64,000 nucleotides of DNA from Corynebacterium coyleae (GTDB taxonomy: Bacteria; Actinomycetota; Actinomycetes; Mycobacteriales; Mycobacteriaceae), in the NCBI RefSeq assembly GCF_030408635.1, contig NZ_CP047198.1, forward strand, positions 620,001 to 684,000, in the 5' to 3' direction. This document shows, piece after piece, positions 1 through 8,748 of the stretch. The stretch's first letter is position 1; every line of letters begins with the position of its first letter. The notes below the pieces were generated by a model. That model was not told the origin of the DNA, did not search any database, and saw nothing but the letters and a program-made list of their open reading frames with translations. A program made the position numbers and the translations under genes.

Positions 1-2
1 TC

Positions 3-530
3 GAGCACGGCATCGACGCCTCCGGTTACGGCGGGGATCAGTCGTTTGCCCAGATGGTGGATGCAACGTTGATGGATCCGCGCGGGTGGACGAACGATCC
101 GCGCTTCCGCTTCGAACACGTGTCGGCAGATCAGGATCCGACGCTGAAGATCCGTTTGACCTCTCTGGATACGACGGCGGAGCTCTGTGGTGCCGCGTTG
201 GGTACGGAGACGAGTTGCCGTACTCGCATTACGGGCGAGGACACGGTGATTATTAACGAGTCGCGCTGGGTGCGCGGTGCCGTGCCGTTCCAGGGTGACA
301 TCGGTTCGTACCGCCAGTACCTGATTAATCACGAGGTGGGCCACGCTGTGGGCTTTGCGGAGCACGTGCCGTGCCCGGAGGCGAATGCGCTTGCGCCGAT
401 CATGATGCAGCAGACGCTGAGCCTGAACAATGCGCAGTTGCATGAGATGAGCCCGGAGGAGAACTACCCGAACAACGACGACACGTGCCGGCCGAACCCG
501 TGGCCGTATCCGCGTCCGGCCGTGAATTAA
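3..530 (+). CDS. DUF3152-type zinc-metalloprotease-like protein, 5' partial
   Basis: The reading frame is open from the window edge, so the N-terminus lies outside. The visible part contains HEVGHAVGFAEH (about 330-365 nt), an HExGHxxGxxxH zinc-binding signature of the metzincin type, followed by a conserved PIMMQQ stretch that resembles a Met-turn. This architecture fits the actinobacterial DUF3152 family, usually secreted or membrane-anchored, with unknown substrate. In mycobacteria the homologue (Rv3207c) lies near the TIGR02569 and adnAB genes, as here. Family assignment is from motif and synteny; a peptidase activity is inferred. Confidence 0.7.
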   Translation, partial: EHGIDASGYGGDQSFAQMVDATLMDPRGWTNDPRFRFEHVSADQDPTLKIRLTSLDTTAELCGAALGTETSCRTRITGEDTVIINESRWVRGAVPFQGDIGSYRQYLINHEVGHAVGFAEHVPCPEANALAPIMMQQTLSLNNAQLHEMSPEENYPNNDDTCRPNPWPYPRPAVN

Positions 531-543
531 GAAGGTGGTGTCG

Positions 544-1266
544 GTGGTTTCTTTGCTTAAGCCGATTCCGGCACATGTGCTTTCCGCATTCCAGATCGAC
601 GACATTGAGCCGGTTGCGGTCCCGCAATTTTGGAACAATGGCCTGCGCTTCGGGCGTGTTGTGTTGTCGCATGCGCGTGAGACGTCCGCGTGGTCTGGAA
701 AGGCTCGAGAGAAGGCAGTTCCGGGGGAGGGCCTGCGCATTTCGCGTCCTGTGCGTGCGACGGATGGTCGCTTGATCGTTGCGGGGTATTGCGCGACTGA
801 GTTTGCCACCGGTGAGCCGCGCGAGCGTGTCGATGAGGCGGTTGCAGCAGCATTGCTTTACGACGACGCCGTGGCCGGCATCGAAGCCCCCTCCGGCGAG
901 CGCACCGGGCTGGTTGCCAATGCTGACCGGGCGGTGTGGCGCGAGGAGCACCTCGGGTCTGAGGGCGTGGTCGCGCACCTGGATTTCTTGTCGCATTTGC
1001 TGTTCGATGGCCACGCTGAGCCTGTGCTGACCGAGTTCGATCCGTCCGTTGGGTTGCGCCCGCGTGGTTTTACGGCAGCGCTGGTGATCGTCGATGGTCT
1101 GCTGGCCGGTGCTGTGGATCCGGACATTGTGGCGCGTTGGTCGCATATCCCCAGGCTGGACTGGTTGTTGGAGAAGGCGATCGAGTACCGTCGACACACG
1201 ACTCGCGGGCTCGGTTCGGATGTATGTTCGATAGATGACGTTGTTGAGATTGTCGTGTCGTACTGA
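544..1266 (+). CDS. TIGR02569-like conserved actinobacterial protein
   Basis: About 240 aa, no signal peptide or membrane segment. The position between a DUF3152 gene and adnA matches the Rv3205c (TIGR02569) neighbourhood of mycobacteria; the function is unknown. GTG codons at 535, 538 and 544 are all possible starts. I prefer 544 because the AGAAGG at 530-535 then lies 8 nt upstream, whereas the earlier GTGs overlap it. The gene ends 18 nt before adnA and is probably co-transcribed with it. There is no recognisable catalytic motif, so no activity is proposed. Confidence 0.65.
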   Translation: MVSLLKPIPAHVLSAFQIDDIEPVAVPQFWNNGLRFGRVVLSHARETSAWSGKAREKAVPGEGLRISRPVRATDGRLIVAGYCATEFATGEPRERVDEAVAAALLYDDAVAGIEAPSGERTGLVANADRAVWREEHLGSEGVVAHLDFLSHLLFDGHAEPVLTEFDPSVGLRPRGFTAALVIVDGLLAGAVDPDIVARWSHIPRLDWLLEKAIEYRRHTTRGLGSDVCSIDDVVEIVVSY

Positions 1267-1284
1267 ACTGGCACAATCTCCTTT

Positions 1285-4200
1285 ATGTTGTTTCCACACC
1301 CTTCACCAGTGCCTCCGGCAGCGTTAGAGCCGAAGGCGTACCTCGTGCCGCGCGAGCGCAACATCACCCCGCGGACCTGGGACAACCCGCTGCCTGAGGC
1401 CGGGTTGTGGAAGGTCACCGGCCGGCCCTCCTCAGGCGTGAGTAGTTTTCTTGTGGATACGGCGGCGGCCGCGGTGCGTCGTCACGCAGGCGCGGGGGAC
1501 CCGGGTGGCATTTTGGTGCTGACGGACTCGAAGGAAACCGCCGGACGGCTGCGCTCGCAGTTGTCGGACACGCTGGCGCAGTCGGGGTTTGTTACCGATG
1601 AGCCCATGGTGCGCTCCGTGCACTCGCTGGCCTTTGCCATTTTGCGCTCGCATGTGGACGAAGAAATCCGCCTGATCTCCGGCGCGGAGCAGGACGCAGT
1701 GATCCGCCAGTTGCTCCAAGGCCAAGATGAGGATGCTCGTGGCTCGTGGCCGGAGGATCTGCGCCCGGCGCTTCCACTGGTCGGCTTTGCCCGTCAGCTG
1801 CGTGACTTCCTGCTGCGTGCAGTGGAACGTGGTCTTGGCCCTGTCGAACTGGAGGAGCTGGGCAGCCGGCATGATGTGGGCATCTGGAGCGCGTCTGGCG
1901 AATTCTTGCGCGAGTACCAGCAGGTGATGGCGCTTTCGGGTGCGCGCAGGCTGTCCGCCTCGGAGCTGGTGGATCAGGCGGTGCGACTGCCGCTGCCGTG
2001 CAGGTGGCACACGGTGATTGTGGACGATGCCCAGCACCTCGCACCCGCTGCCGGCGCGCTGGTCAAGCGCCTGCTGGATCAGGCGGACTTGGGTGTGGTC
2101 GGCGGGGACGAGGAGCAGTCGGTGTTCCACTTCCGTGGTGCGTCGCCTGAGTTCTTCCGCACCCTTGGCGGGCTGGAGCACACCACGATTGACCTGGGGG
2201 AGTCCAAGCGCGATCCGCGTCGCAGCGTGGCAATTGCGCCCGATTCTGCAACGCAACTGGCGGCGGTGGCGGATGCGCTGCGCCGTGCCCACTTCGAACA
2301 CGACGTGGACTACCGGGATATGGCGGTGATTGTCCGCTCGACCACAGGCATTGACCCGGTGCGCCGCGCGCTGTTGCGCTCCGGGGTGCCGGTGTCGCTC
2401 AACCCGACAGATTTGGTGCTTTCGGAGCAGCGCCTGGTGGCATCGCTGTTGCTGGGCATCCGGGCACTGTACGAGGAGCTCACGCCGAGCGAGTGGCGCG
2501 ACCTGCTGCTTGGGCCTGTGGGTGGTGCGGATCCGGTAACGCTGCGTCGCCTCATTCGTGGGCTTCGCCGCTGGGCGCCTGAGCGTCGTGCCGAAGAGTC
2601 GCTGCGCGAGTTGCTGACGGATCCCGCCGGGTTGCCTGACTTTGATACGTGGTTGACCGACCGTGAGCTCGACATCCTCCAGCACGTGCGTGGCGTGCTT
2701 GACGCGGGACGTCAGGCCTACGCGGAAGACGGCAGCGTAGAAGAGATCCTTTGGGCGCTGTGGCAGGCCACGGGCCTGTCGAATCGCTTGTTGGCCTCGG
2801 CGCTGCGCGGTGGTGCGACGGGCTCGCAAGCGGACCGCGACCTGGATTCCGTCATGGCACTGTTCGATGCTGCGGGCGACTATACGGAGCGCCGTCCCGC
2901 TGCCGGGGTGGAGTCGTTCGTGGACTTCATCCTGGAACAGGAACTGCCCACCGGTGTGCGCGACCGGCGCACCGCAACCCCCGATGCAGTGTCGCTGCTC
3001 ACCGCTCACGGTGCTGTCGGGCGAGAGTTTCGCCGTGTCATCGTGGCGGGCGTGCAGGACGATACATGGCCAAACCTGGGGGAGACCGGCTCGCTGTTCC
3101 GCCAAGAAGACTTGATCGACCTGGTGGATCATGACGTGGATCCGGACGTGCCGGTCTCCCACACCGTGGAGCGTCTGATTGAGGAACGCCGCCTGTTTAC
3201 CGTCGCCACCACCCGCGCCACCGAATACCTGCTGGTGACTGCGGTTGACGACGAAGACGCGGAGAAAGAAGGTGAACCCTCCCGATTCGTCGAGGAATTC
3301 TGTGAAGACCACGGCCTCACCCCGGCACGCTTGCGGCTGAGTTCGGCATCGCAGGCGGATCTTGGCGACGACACCGAGACGCTCGTGCGCGTGCTCGCCC
3401 ACGACGATCTGGTGGCGGAGTTCCGCCGGGTGCTCACGGATCCTTCGGTGGATGAGGCGACGCGCTCCCAGGCTGCCCGACAGTTGGCGCGCCTGGCGGA
3501 CGCGGGTGTGCTTGGTGCGGACCCTCGGCAGTGGTGGACCACCACGACGGTGTCTACGGATGAGCCGCTGAGCGCCAGCCCGACGCTGTCGCCGTCGCGA
3601 GTAGAAGGCCTGCTGAAGTGCCCGATGAGTGAGGTATTGCAGCGCATGGTGGGCCTGGACGAGTCGATGGACATGGTCTACGGCGTGATGGGCCACGCCT
3701 ACCTGGAAGCGCTCGGCCGTGGTGTGGATCCGGACGACGCGTTTAACGCCGTGATCGCCGCACGCAAGGAGGTCAGTGACGCACCTGCGTGGAAGGCGCA
3801 GCGCGACATCGAGGAGTTTGAGCGCTTGCTGGAGCGCACCCGCACCTGGCTAGAAACGAGCCGTGGCGCGTTTGAACAGGTCGCGGTGGAAACATCCGTT
3901 GACGTGCAAGTCAGCGACAACGTGCGCGTCCGGGGTCGTGTGGACCGCCTCGAGCGCGACGACGATGGTGCGCTCTACGTGGTGGATCTAAAGACTGGTG
4001 CGACGGCGCCCACGAAGAAGGAGATCGGTGAGCACGCCCAGTTGCTTACCTACCAACTCGCGCTGGCTCACGGCACGTTCGACGGCGAGCGGGTCGTTAC
4101 CGCACGCGGGGAGTCGGACATCACCGTGGGTGGTGCGATGCTGGTGTTCCCGAAGAAGGACACCAAGGCCATCACGGTGCTTGAGCAGGCTGCCAAGACA

Positions 4201-4359
4201 CCAGAGGAGCTAGCAGAGTTCGCCGAGGCTATCGATACATTGCCCGCCGAAATGACAGGACCTACGCTGCTTGCCACAACGGGGAAGCATTGCGATCGCT
4301 GCAGTGTGCGCGCCTTGTGCCCGGTGCAGCCGGAAGGGGAGATGATTCACAATGTTTAA
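1285..4359 (+). CDS. adnA: AdnA subunit of the AdnAB helicase-nuclease
   Basis: 1024 aa. The N-terminal two thirds is a UvrD/SF1A-like motor and the C-terminal third a RecB-family nuclease. Visible motor motifs are VIVDDAQHL (Walker B like), GGDEEQSVFHFRGA (motif III), SLLTAHGAVGREF (motif V) and VATTRATEYL (motif VI). The Walker A position reads GRPSSGVSS around residues 46-54, so the usual Lys is Val. The nuclease has VVDLKTG (D and K of the PD-D/ExK site). An early Cys (LLKCP) plus a terminal CxxC-x5-C (HCDRCSVRALC) fit an AddB-type Fe-S cluster. In mycobacteria AdnAB resects double-strand breaks and AdnB is the leading motor, so a vestigial AdnA ATPase is consistent. The gene overlaps adnB by 8 nt. 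Confidence 0.9.
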   Translation: MLFPHPSPVPPAALEPKAYLVPRERNITPRTWDNPLPEAGLWKVTGRPSSGVSSFLVDTAAAAVRRHAGAGDPGGILVLTDSKETAGRLRSQLSDTLAQSGFVTDEPMVRSVHSLAFAILRSHVDEEIRLISGAEQDAVIRQLLQGQDEDARGSWPEDLRPALPLVGFARQLRDFLLRAVERGLGPVELEELGSRHDVGIWSASGEFLREYQQVMALSGARRLSASELVDQAVRLPLPCRWHTVIVDDAQHLAPAAGALVKRLLDQADLGVVGGDEEQSVFHFRGASPEFFRTLGGLEHTTIDLGESKRDPRRSVAIAPDSATQLAAVADALRRAHFEHDVDYRDMAVIVRSTTGIDPVRRALLRSGVPVSLNPTDLVLSEQRLVASLLLGIRALYEELTPSEWRDLLLGPVGGADPVTLRRLIRGLRRWAPERRAEESLRELLTDPAGLPDFDTWLTDRELDILQHVRGVLDAGRQAYAEDGSVEEILWALWQATGLSNRLLASALRGGATGSQADRDLDSVMALFDAAGDYTERRPAAGVESFVDFILEQELPTGVRDRRTATPDAVSLLTAHGAVGREFRRVIVAGVQDDTWPNLGETGSLFRQEDLIDLVDHDVDPDVPVSHTVERLIEERRLFTVATTRATEYLLVTAVDDEDAEKEGEPSRFVEEFCEDHGLTPARLRLSSASQADLGDDTETLVRVLAHDDLVAEFRRVLTDPSVDEATRSQAARQLARLADAGVLGADPRQWWTTTTVSTDEPLSASPTLSPSRVEGLLKCPMSEVLQRMVGLDESMDMVYGVMGHAYLEALGRGVDPDDAFNAVIAARKEVSDAPAWKAQRDIEEFERLLERTRTWLETSRGAFEQVAVETSVDVQVSDNVRVRGRVDRLERDDDGALYVVDLKTGATAPTKKEIGEHAQLLTYQLALAHGTFDGERVVTARGESDITVGGAMLVFPKKDTKAITVLEQAAKTPEELAEFAEAIDTLPAEMTGPTLLATTGKHCDRCSVRALCPVQPEGEMIHNV

Positions 4360-7300
4360 CCAAGAAACCATGTCCCCGAAGCTGCTGTCGCGCTACCTCG
4401 GGCAGAAGTTCCCGCCGACGGACCAGCAGGCGGAGGTTATCGGCGCCCAGCCAGGCCCGCTACTGGTTGTCGCAGGTGCCGGCGCCGGCAAGACGGAGAC
4501 GATGGCCGCGCGTGTGGTGTGGCTCGTCGCTAATGGCTTTGCACGCCCCGAAGAGATTCTGGGTCTGACGTTTACCCGCAAGGCCGCCCAGGAGATGAAA
4601 AAGCGCATCCGCGACCGCCTGGCCACGCTAGCGCAGAACCGCGACCTGGTTGCGCGCCTCGACCCGTCTGGGGAATTAGCCAAGCGTCTAGAGGTCATCG
4701 CACCGCAGGTGTCCACCTATGACTCGTATGCAGGCACCTTGATCCGTGAATACGGCCTGCTCGTGCCGGCGGAACCGGACGCGCGGTTGATTACGGATGC
4801 GGAGTTGCACGCCATCACCACCGAGGTGGTGCGCAACTACGCCGGTTCGTTGCTGCCGGACGGGAAGAACCGTGCACTTGGCAGCGTGGTGCAAAACGTG
4901 CTCAAACTCATCACCGCGATGGGCAACGAACTTGCCACCCCGGAGTGGGTCACAGAGCATGCCCACGACTTCCTTGCAGAGACGGAGTCGTACCCCTCGG
5001 CGAGCAAGATCGAGTTTTCGAAGATTCTGCAGGGGTGGCGCGATATCCAGAAGGAGCGCGTGAACTACCTGCCGCTCGCACAGGCAGTGAACGAGGAGCT
5101 GCGTAAACGTGGTGTGATCACGTTCAACGAACAGATGTCTATCGCGTCTGCGTTGGCGCGTGATCATGCGGTGGTGGGGGCGTCGCAACGCAATCGCTTC
5201 CGCGTGGTCATGCTGGACGAGTACCAAGACACCTCGCACTCCCAGCGCGTGTTGCTGCGCAGCCTTTTCGGCGAAGCGCAAGATCCGGGCCTGACGGTCA
5301 CGGCGGTGGGCGATCCGATGCAGGCGATTTACGGCTGGCGTGGCGCGACCGCGGCGAACCTGCAGGCGTTCGTAGAGGACTTCCCGCTTGAAGGCGGCTC
5401 ACCAGCGCCGAAGTTGCAGTTGACCACCTCGTGGCGCAACCCACCTGAGGTGCTGGATCTGGCCAACGGGGTGTCCGATGCGATCCTGGGCACCGACGAG
5501 ACAAAGCGTGCCGTGGCACCGTTGGCGCCGCGCCCGGGGGCGGATGCTGGCGATGTCACGCTCGGGTTCTTTGGCACGCAGGCCGAAGAGATCGAGTTCG
5601 TCGCCGATGAGCTGGCGAAGACATACGCCCAGGCCCAGGAGGCCGAGGAGCCGTTTTCGGCGGCCACGCTTGTGCGCAAGAACAAGCACTCGCAACTCAT
5701 CGCCGCAGCACTCGAGGCCCGCGGTGTGCCCTACGAAATCGTTGGCCTGGGCGGGTTGCTGGACGTGCCGGAGGTCGCCGATACGGTTGCCGTGGCGACA
5801 ATGCTTGTGCGTCCCGACGACACCGCGGCAGCACTGCGTGTCCTCGGCGGGCCAGCTGTTGGGTTGGGCCTTGCGGACTTGCGTGCGCTGGCATCGCGCG
5901 CGAACAACCTGCGCGGCAAAGAAGACCACCGCGAAAACACGCAGCGTATCAGCGACCCCTACGCCCACTTGGTCAGCCAACTCGAAGAGGCGATTGCCCA
6001 AGCCGACGACATCAAGGCGCGCACCGACCGCCCAGAAGGACTCACGGATGCGCTGGCGGATCTCGGCGAGCCGGAACGCTACAGCGAAGAAGGCCTGCAG
6101 CGCATGCGCGATACGGCCGCCAAGCTGCGTTGGCTGCGCACCCACAGCCTGGGCAAGCGCTTAAGTGACCTGTTCGCGGACATCATCCACGTCTTCGGCA
6201 TCCGCACCGAGGTGCTCTCCCGCCACAGCGCGACGGGCGCGGTGCATCTGGATCGACTGTTGGAGGAGGTAGCCAATTACCCCGGCGCAGGCCTGGACGG
6301 ACTGCTGGATTACTTCGAACTCGCCCGCGAGCACGAAGACAGCCTGACCCCGGGTGCGGTGACGGTGAAGGACGACCGGGTGCAGATCATGACAGCCCAC
6401 AAGGCGAAAGGCTTGGAGTGGGATACCGTCGCGGTGCTGCATGCCGATTCGGAGACGTATAAGCCGAAGACGGAAACCTTCCTCACCTTCGTGCAGTTCC
6501 TGCCTACGGAGACCTACGGCGATCCGGAGACCTTCCCGGAGTTCGGCGAGGTGGACACGCGCACCGACTACCAGAGGGCGGGCGAGGCATGGAAGAAGCA
6601 CGTCACCGCGGACCTGGCGGAGGAAGCAGCGCGTCTGTTCTATGTTGCGGTGACGCGTTCTGGCGGGAAACTCATCGTCACAGGTTCGCGCCGTAGGCCT
6701 GACGTGGTCAAGGAAGCAGCGCCGTACGAGCACTTCGCCACCATGCGCGACGTTGTCGCACCCGAGTGCGTGGTGGTGTGGGACGACGGTACGAATGCTG
6801 AAGCAGACACCGACGCAGACGCCAGCGCCGACGCTCTTGTCGACGACGGCGAGCGCACCGGCCGCTGGCCAAACTACGCCCCGCTAGCCGAGGACGAAGC
6901 AGCCGCGCAGGCGGTCAACGCCGCGCGCGAGAACCTGCCAAAGTTCGTAGACGGCGAACTGTTTACCCTCTGGGAGCGCGACGTCTCTGCACTCATCGAA
7001 GAACACGAGCAGGCCCAGGCCGGCGACGTCCCGGTGGTCATGCCGGGCGAACTGACCGCGTCCGATGTGGTGGCGCTGAAGGCCGACCCGGTGCAGTTCG
7101 CGCGCCGGGCACGCCGCCCAGTGCCGTTTAAGCCGAACACTTACGCCAAGCGCGGTACCGCCTTCCACGAGTGGTTGGAGGAGTTCTACGGTGCACGCCC
7201 GTTGCTGACCGAAGACGAACTTCCCGGCGGGGATGAGGCTGAGGTGGATCGCGCGATACTCGAGCGGCTCAAGCGAAACTTTGAGGCCAGTGAGTGGGCG

Positions 7301-7648
7301 TCGCGCACCCCGACGTTTGTGGAGCATCCCTTCGAGCTCGCCGTGGGCGAGGGCGTGGTCCGCGGACGTATGGATGCCGTCTTCGAGGATGTGGACGGCT
7401 GGACCGTCGTGGACTGGAAGACCGGCGAGAAGCCGAAGCGGGATGCGATGGAAGCGGCGCAGTTGCAGCTTGCGGTTTACAAGGCGGCTTGGGAGCGTAT
7501 CTGTGGTGACGGTCGTCCGGTTCGCGCTGTATTTTTCTACGTGCGCACCGGTGAGACGTATGCTCCGCGTAGTCTGCCCGATGCGGCAGAACTCGAAGAG
7601 CTACTCAGCAGATCTGCTGAAGGCAAGGGTAAGGACGAAACGGAATGA
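4352..7648 (+). CDS. adnB: AdnB subunit of the AdnAB helicase-nuclease
   Basis: 1098 aa, UvrD-like SF1A helicase fused to a RecB-type nuclease. Walker A is intact (VAGAGAGKTET, Lys47). Walker B is MLDEYQDT, motif III VGDPMQAIYGWRG, motif V MTAHKAKGLEWD and motif VI LFYVAVTRS. The C-terminal nuclease shows GTAFHEWLEEF, GRMDAVFED and VVDWKTGEKP, carrying the expected catalytic Asp and Lys. An acidic Ala/Asp-rich linker of about 25 residues (near 6790-6850 nt) separates motor and nuclease. With AdnA it should form the heterodimeric break-resection machine that stands in for RecBCD or AddAB in Actinobacteria. The start overlaps the adnA end, and its stop overlaps the next start as ATGA, indicating translational coupling. 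Confidence 0.92.
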   Translation: MFNQETMSPKLLSRYLGQKFPPTDQQAEVIGAQPGPLLVVAGAGAGKTETMAARVVWLVANGFARPEEILGLTFTRKAAQEMKKRIRDRLATLAQNRDLVARLDPSGELAKRLEVIAPQVSTYDSYAGTLIREYGLLVPAEPDARLITDAELHAITTEVVRNYAGSLLPDGKNRALGSVVQNVLKLITAMGNELATPEWVTEHAHDFLAETESYPSASKIEFSKILQGWRDIQKERVNYLPLAQAVNEELRKRGVITFNEQMSIASALARDHAVVGASQRNRFRVVMLDEYQDTSHSQRVLLRSLFGEAQDPGLTVTAVGDPMQAIYGWRGATAANLQAFVEDFPLEGGSPAPKLQLTTSWRNPPEVLDLANGVSDAILGTDETKRAVAPLAPRPGADAGDVTLGFFGTQAEEIEFVADELAKTYAQAQEAEEPFSAATLVRKNKHSQLIAAALEARGVPYEIVGLGGLLDVPEVADTVAVATMLVRPDDTAAALRVLGGPAVGLGLADLRALASRANNLRGKEDHRENTQRISDPYAHLVSQLEEAIAQADDIKARTDRPEGLTDALADLGEPERYSEEGLQRMRDTAAKLRWLRTHSLGKRLSDLFADIIHVFGIRTEVLSRHSATGAVHLDRLLEEVANYPGAGLDGLLDYFELAREHEDSLTPGAVTVKDDRVQIMTAHKAKGLEWDTVAVLHADSETYKPKTETFLTFVQFLPTETYGDPETFPEFGEVDTRTDYQRAGEAWKKHVTADLAEEAARLFYVAVTRSGGKLIVTGSRRRPDVVKEAAPYEHFATMRDVVAPECVVVWDDGTNAEADTDADASADALVDDGERTGRWPNYAPLAEDEAAAQAVNAARENLPKFVDGELFTLWERDVSALIEEHEQAQAGDVPVVMPGELTASDVVALKADPVQFARRARRPVPFKPNTYAKRGTAFHEWLEEFYGARPLLTEDELPGGDEAEVDRAILERLKRNFEASEWASRTPTFVEHPFELAVGEGVVRGRMDAVFEDVDGWTVVDWKTGEKPKRDAMEAAQLQLAVYKAAWERICGDGRPVRAVFFYVRTGETYAPRSLPDAAELEELLSRSAEGKGKDETE

Positions 7649-8748
7649 AACTGCGCAGGGTTTTTACGCTGAGCGCGAACGCCGCGGATCAAACGGCGAT
7701 CCCGGTGCACCACCTGCTCGATGTGGTCAGTATCCCGGCCCTCGAGCGGGCGACGCCGTGGTCGTTGATCGCGCGCCGGTTCGGCTACGCCCTGCTGCTT
7801 ATCGTTGCCGTCGCGATCGTCGCGTTCATTGATCGCAATGGATACTCCGAGCCGTTGACGTTCATTGACGCGTTGTATTACTCGGCGGTGACCCTGTCTA
7901 CCACGGGCTACGGTGATATCACTCCGGTGACGCAGTCGGCCCGAGTCATCAACATTTTCTTCGTCACTCCGGCCCGTGTGGCCTTCCTGATGCTCCTCGT
8001 CGGTACGACTTTGTCGGTGCTGACGGAGGATTCCCGTAAGACGCTGCAGATCCAACAGTGGAGGAATACCGTGCGCAACCACACCATCGTTATCGGCTAC
8101 GGCACGAAGGGCCGCTCGGCGGTCGACGCATTGGTGGCAGGCGGTGCGTCGCCGTCGTCGATTGTTGTCATCGACCCAGACCCGGCTGCGCTTGCCGTCG
8201 CGGAGAAGCACGGTTTGGTCACGGTGCACGGCAATGGCACCAAGTCGGACGTGCTGCGCATTGCGGCGGTGAGCCGTGCGCGTTCGGTGATCGTGGCACC
8301 GTCTTCGGACGATACGGCTGTGCTGATCACGCTGTCGGTGCGTGAGTTGGCGCCGAGTGCCATGATCGTGGTCAGCGTGCGAGAGGGTGAGAACCAACAC
8401 CTGCTTATGCAGTCGGGCGCGGACTCGGTGGTGGTCTCCTCCGAAACGGCCGGACGTCTGCTTGGCATCGCAACGGTGACCCCGCCCGTGGTGGAGATGA
8501 TGGAGGATCTGCTCAGTCCGGACGAAGGCTTCGCGGTGGCAGAGCGTCAGATCGCGGACGACGAGGTTGGTGCGAACCCGCGCCACTTGGCAGACATCGT
8601 GCTTGGCGTGGTGCGCTCCGGTGAGCTCTACCGCATCGATTCCCCCGAAGCAGAAACGGTCGAGCCGGGCGATCGCCTCCTGTACGTGCGCATGAACACC
8701 CCGGATATCCGCCGCCAGGCGGAGAAGGCAGTGCGCGATGAGGATTGA
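7645..8748 (+). CDS. Potassium channel with RCK (TrkA-N/TrkA-C) domain
   Basis: 367 aa. Two membrane helices (about residues 44-63 and 100-126) flank a pore loop with the selectivity filter TTGYGD (residues 86-91), so it is a two-TM tetrameric K+ channel. A cytoplasmic Rossmann-type RCK domain starts at about residue 146 (IVIGYGTKGRS, with the acidic strand end VVIDPD). A TrkA-C ligand-binding domain ends the protein. The mycobacterial equivalent is Rv3200c, also set between adnB and uvrD2. Overlaps are 4 nt with adnB and 11 nt with uvrD2. Why a K+ channel is kept within a DNA-repair operon is unexplained. Confidence 0.88.
   Translation: MKLRRVFTLSANAADQTAIPVHHLLDVVSIPALERATPWSLIARRFGYALLLIVAVAIVAFIDRNGYSEPLTFIDALYYSAVTLSTTGYGDITPVTQSARVINIFFVTPARVAFLMLLVGTTLSVLTEDSRKTLQIQQWRNTVRNHTIVIGYGTKGRSAVDALVAGGASPSSIVVIDPDPAALAVAEKHGLVTVHGNGTKSDVLRIAAVSRARSVIVAPSSDDTAVLITLSVRELAPSAMIVVSVREGENQHLLMQSGADSVVVSSETAGRLLGIATVTPPVVEMMEDLLSPDEGFAVAERQIADDEVGANPRHLADIVLGVVRSGELYRIDSPEAETVEPGDRLLYVRMNTPDIRRQAEKAVRDED

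Noticed and set aside
400-1299. Long minus-strand open frame opposite the DUF3152 and TIGR02569 genes
   Set aside because: Shadow frame in high-GC DNA; Arg/His/Gln-rich, no ribosome-binding site, and both plus-strand genes are supported by synteny.
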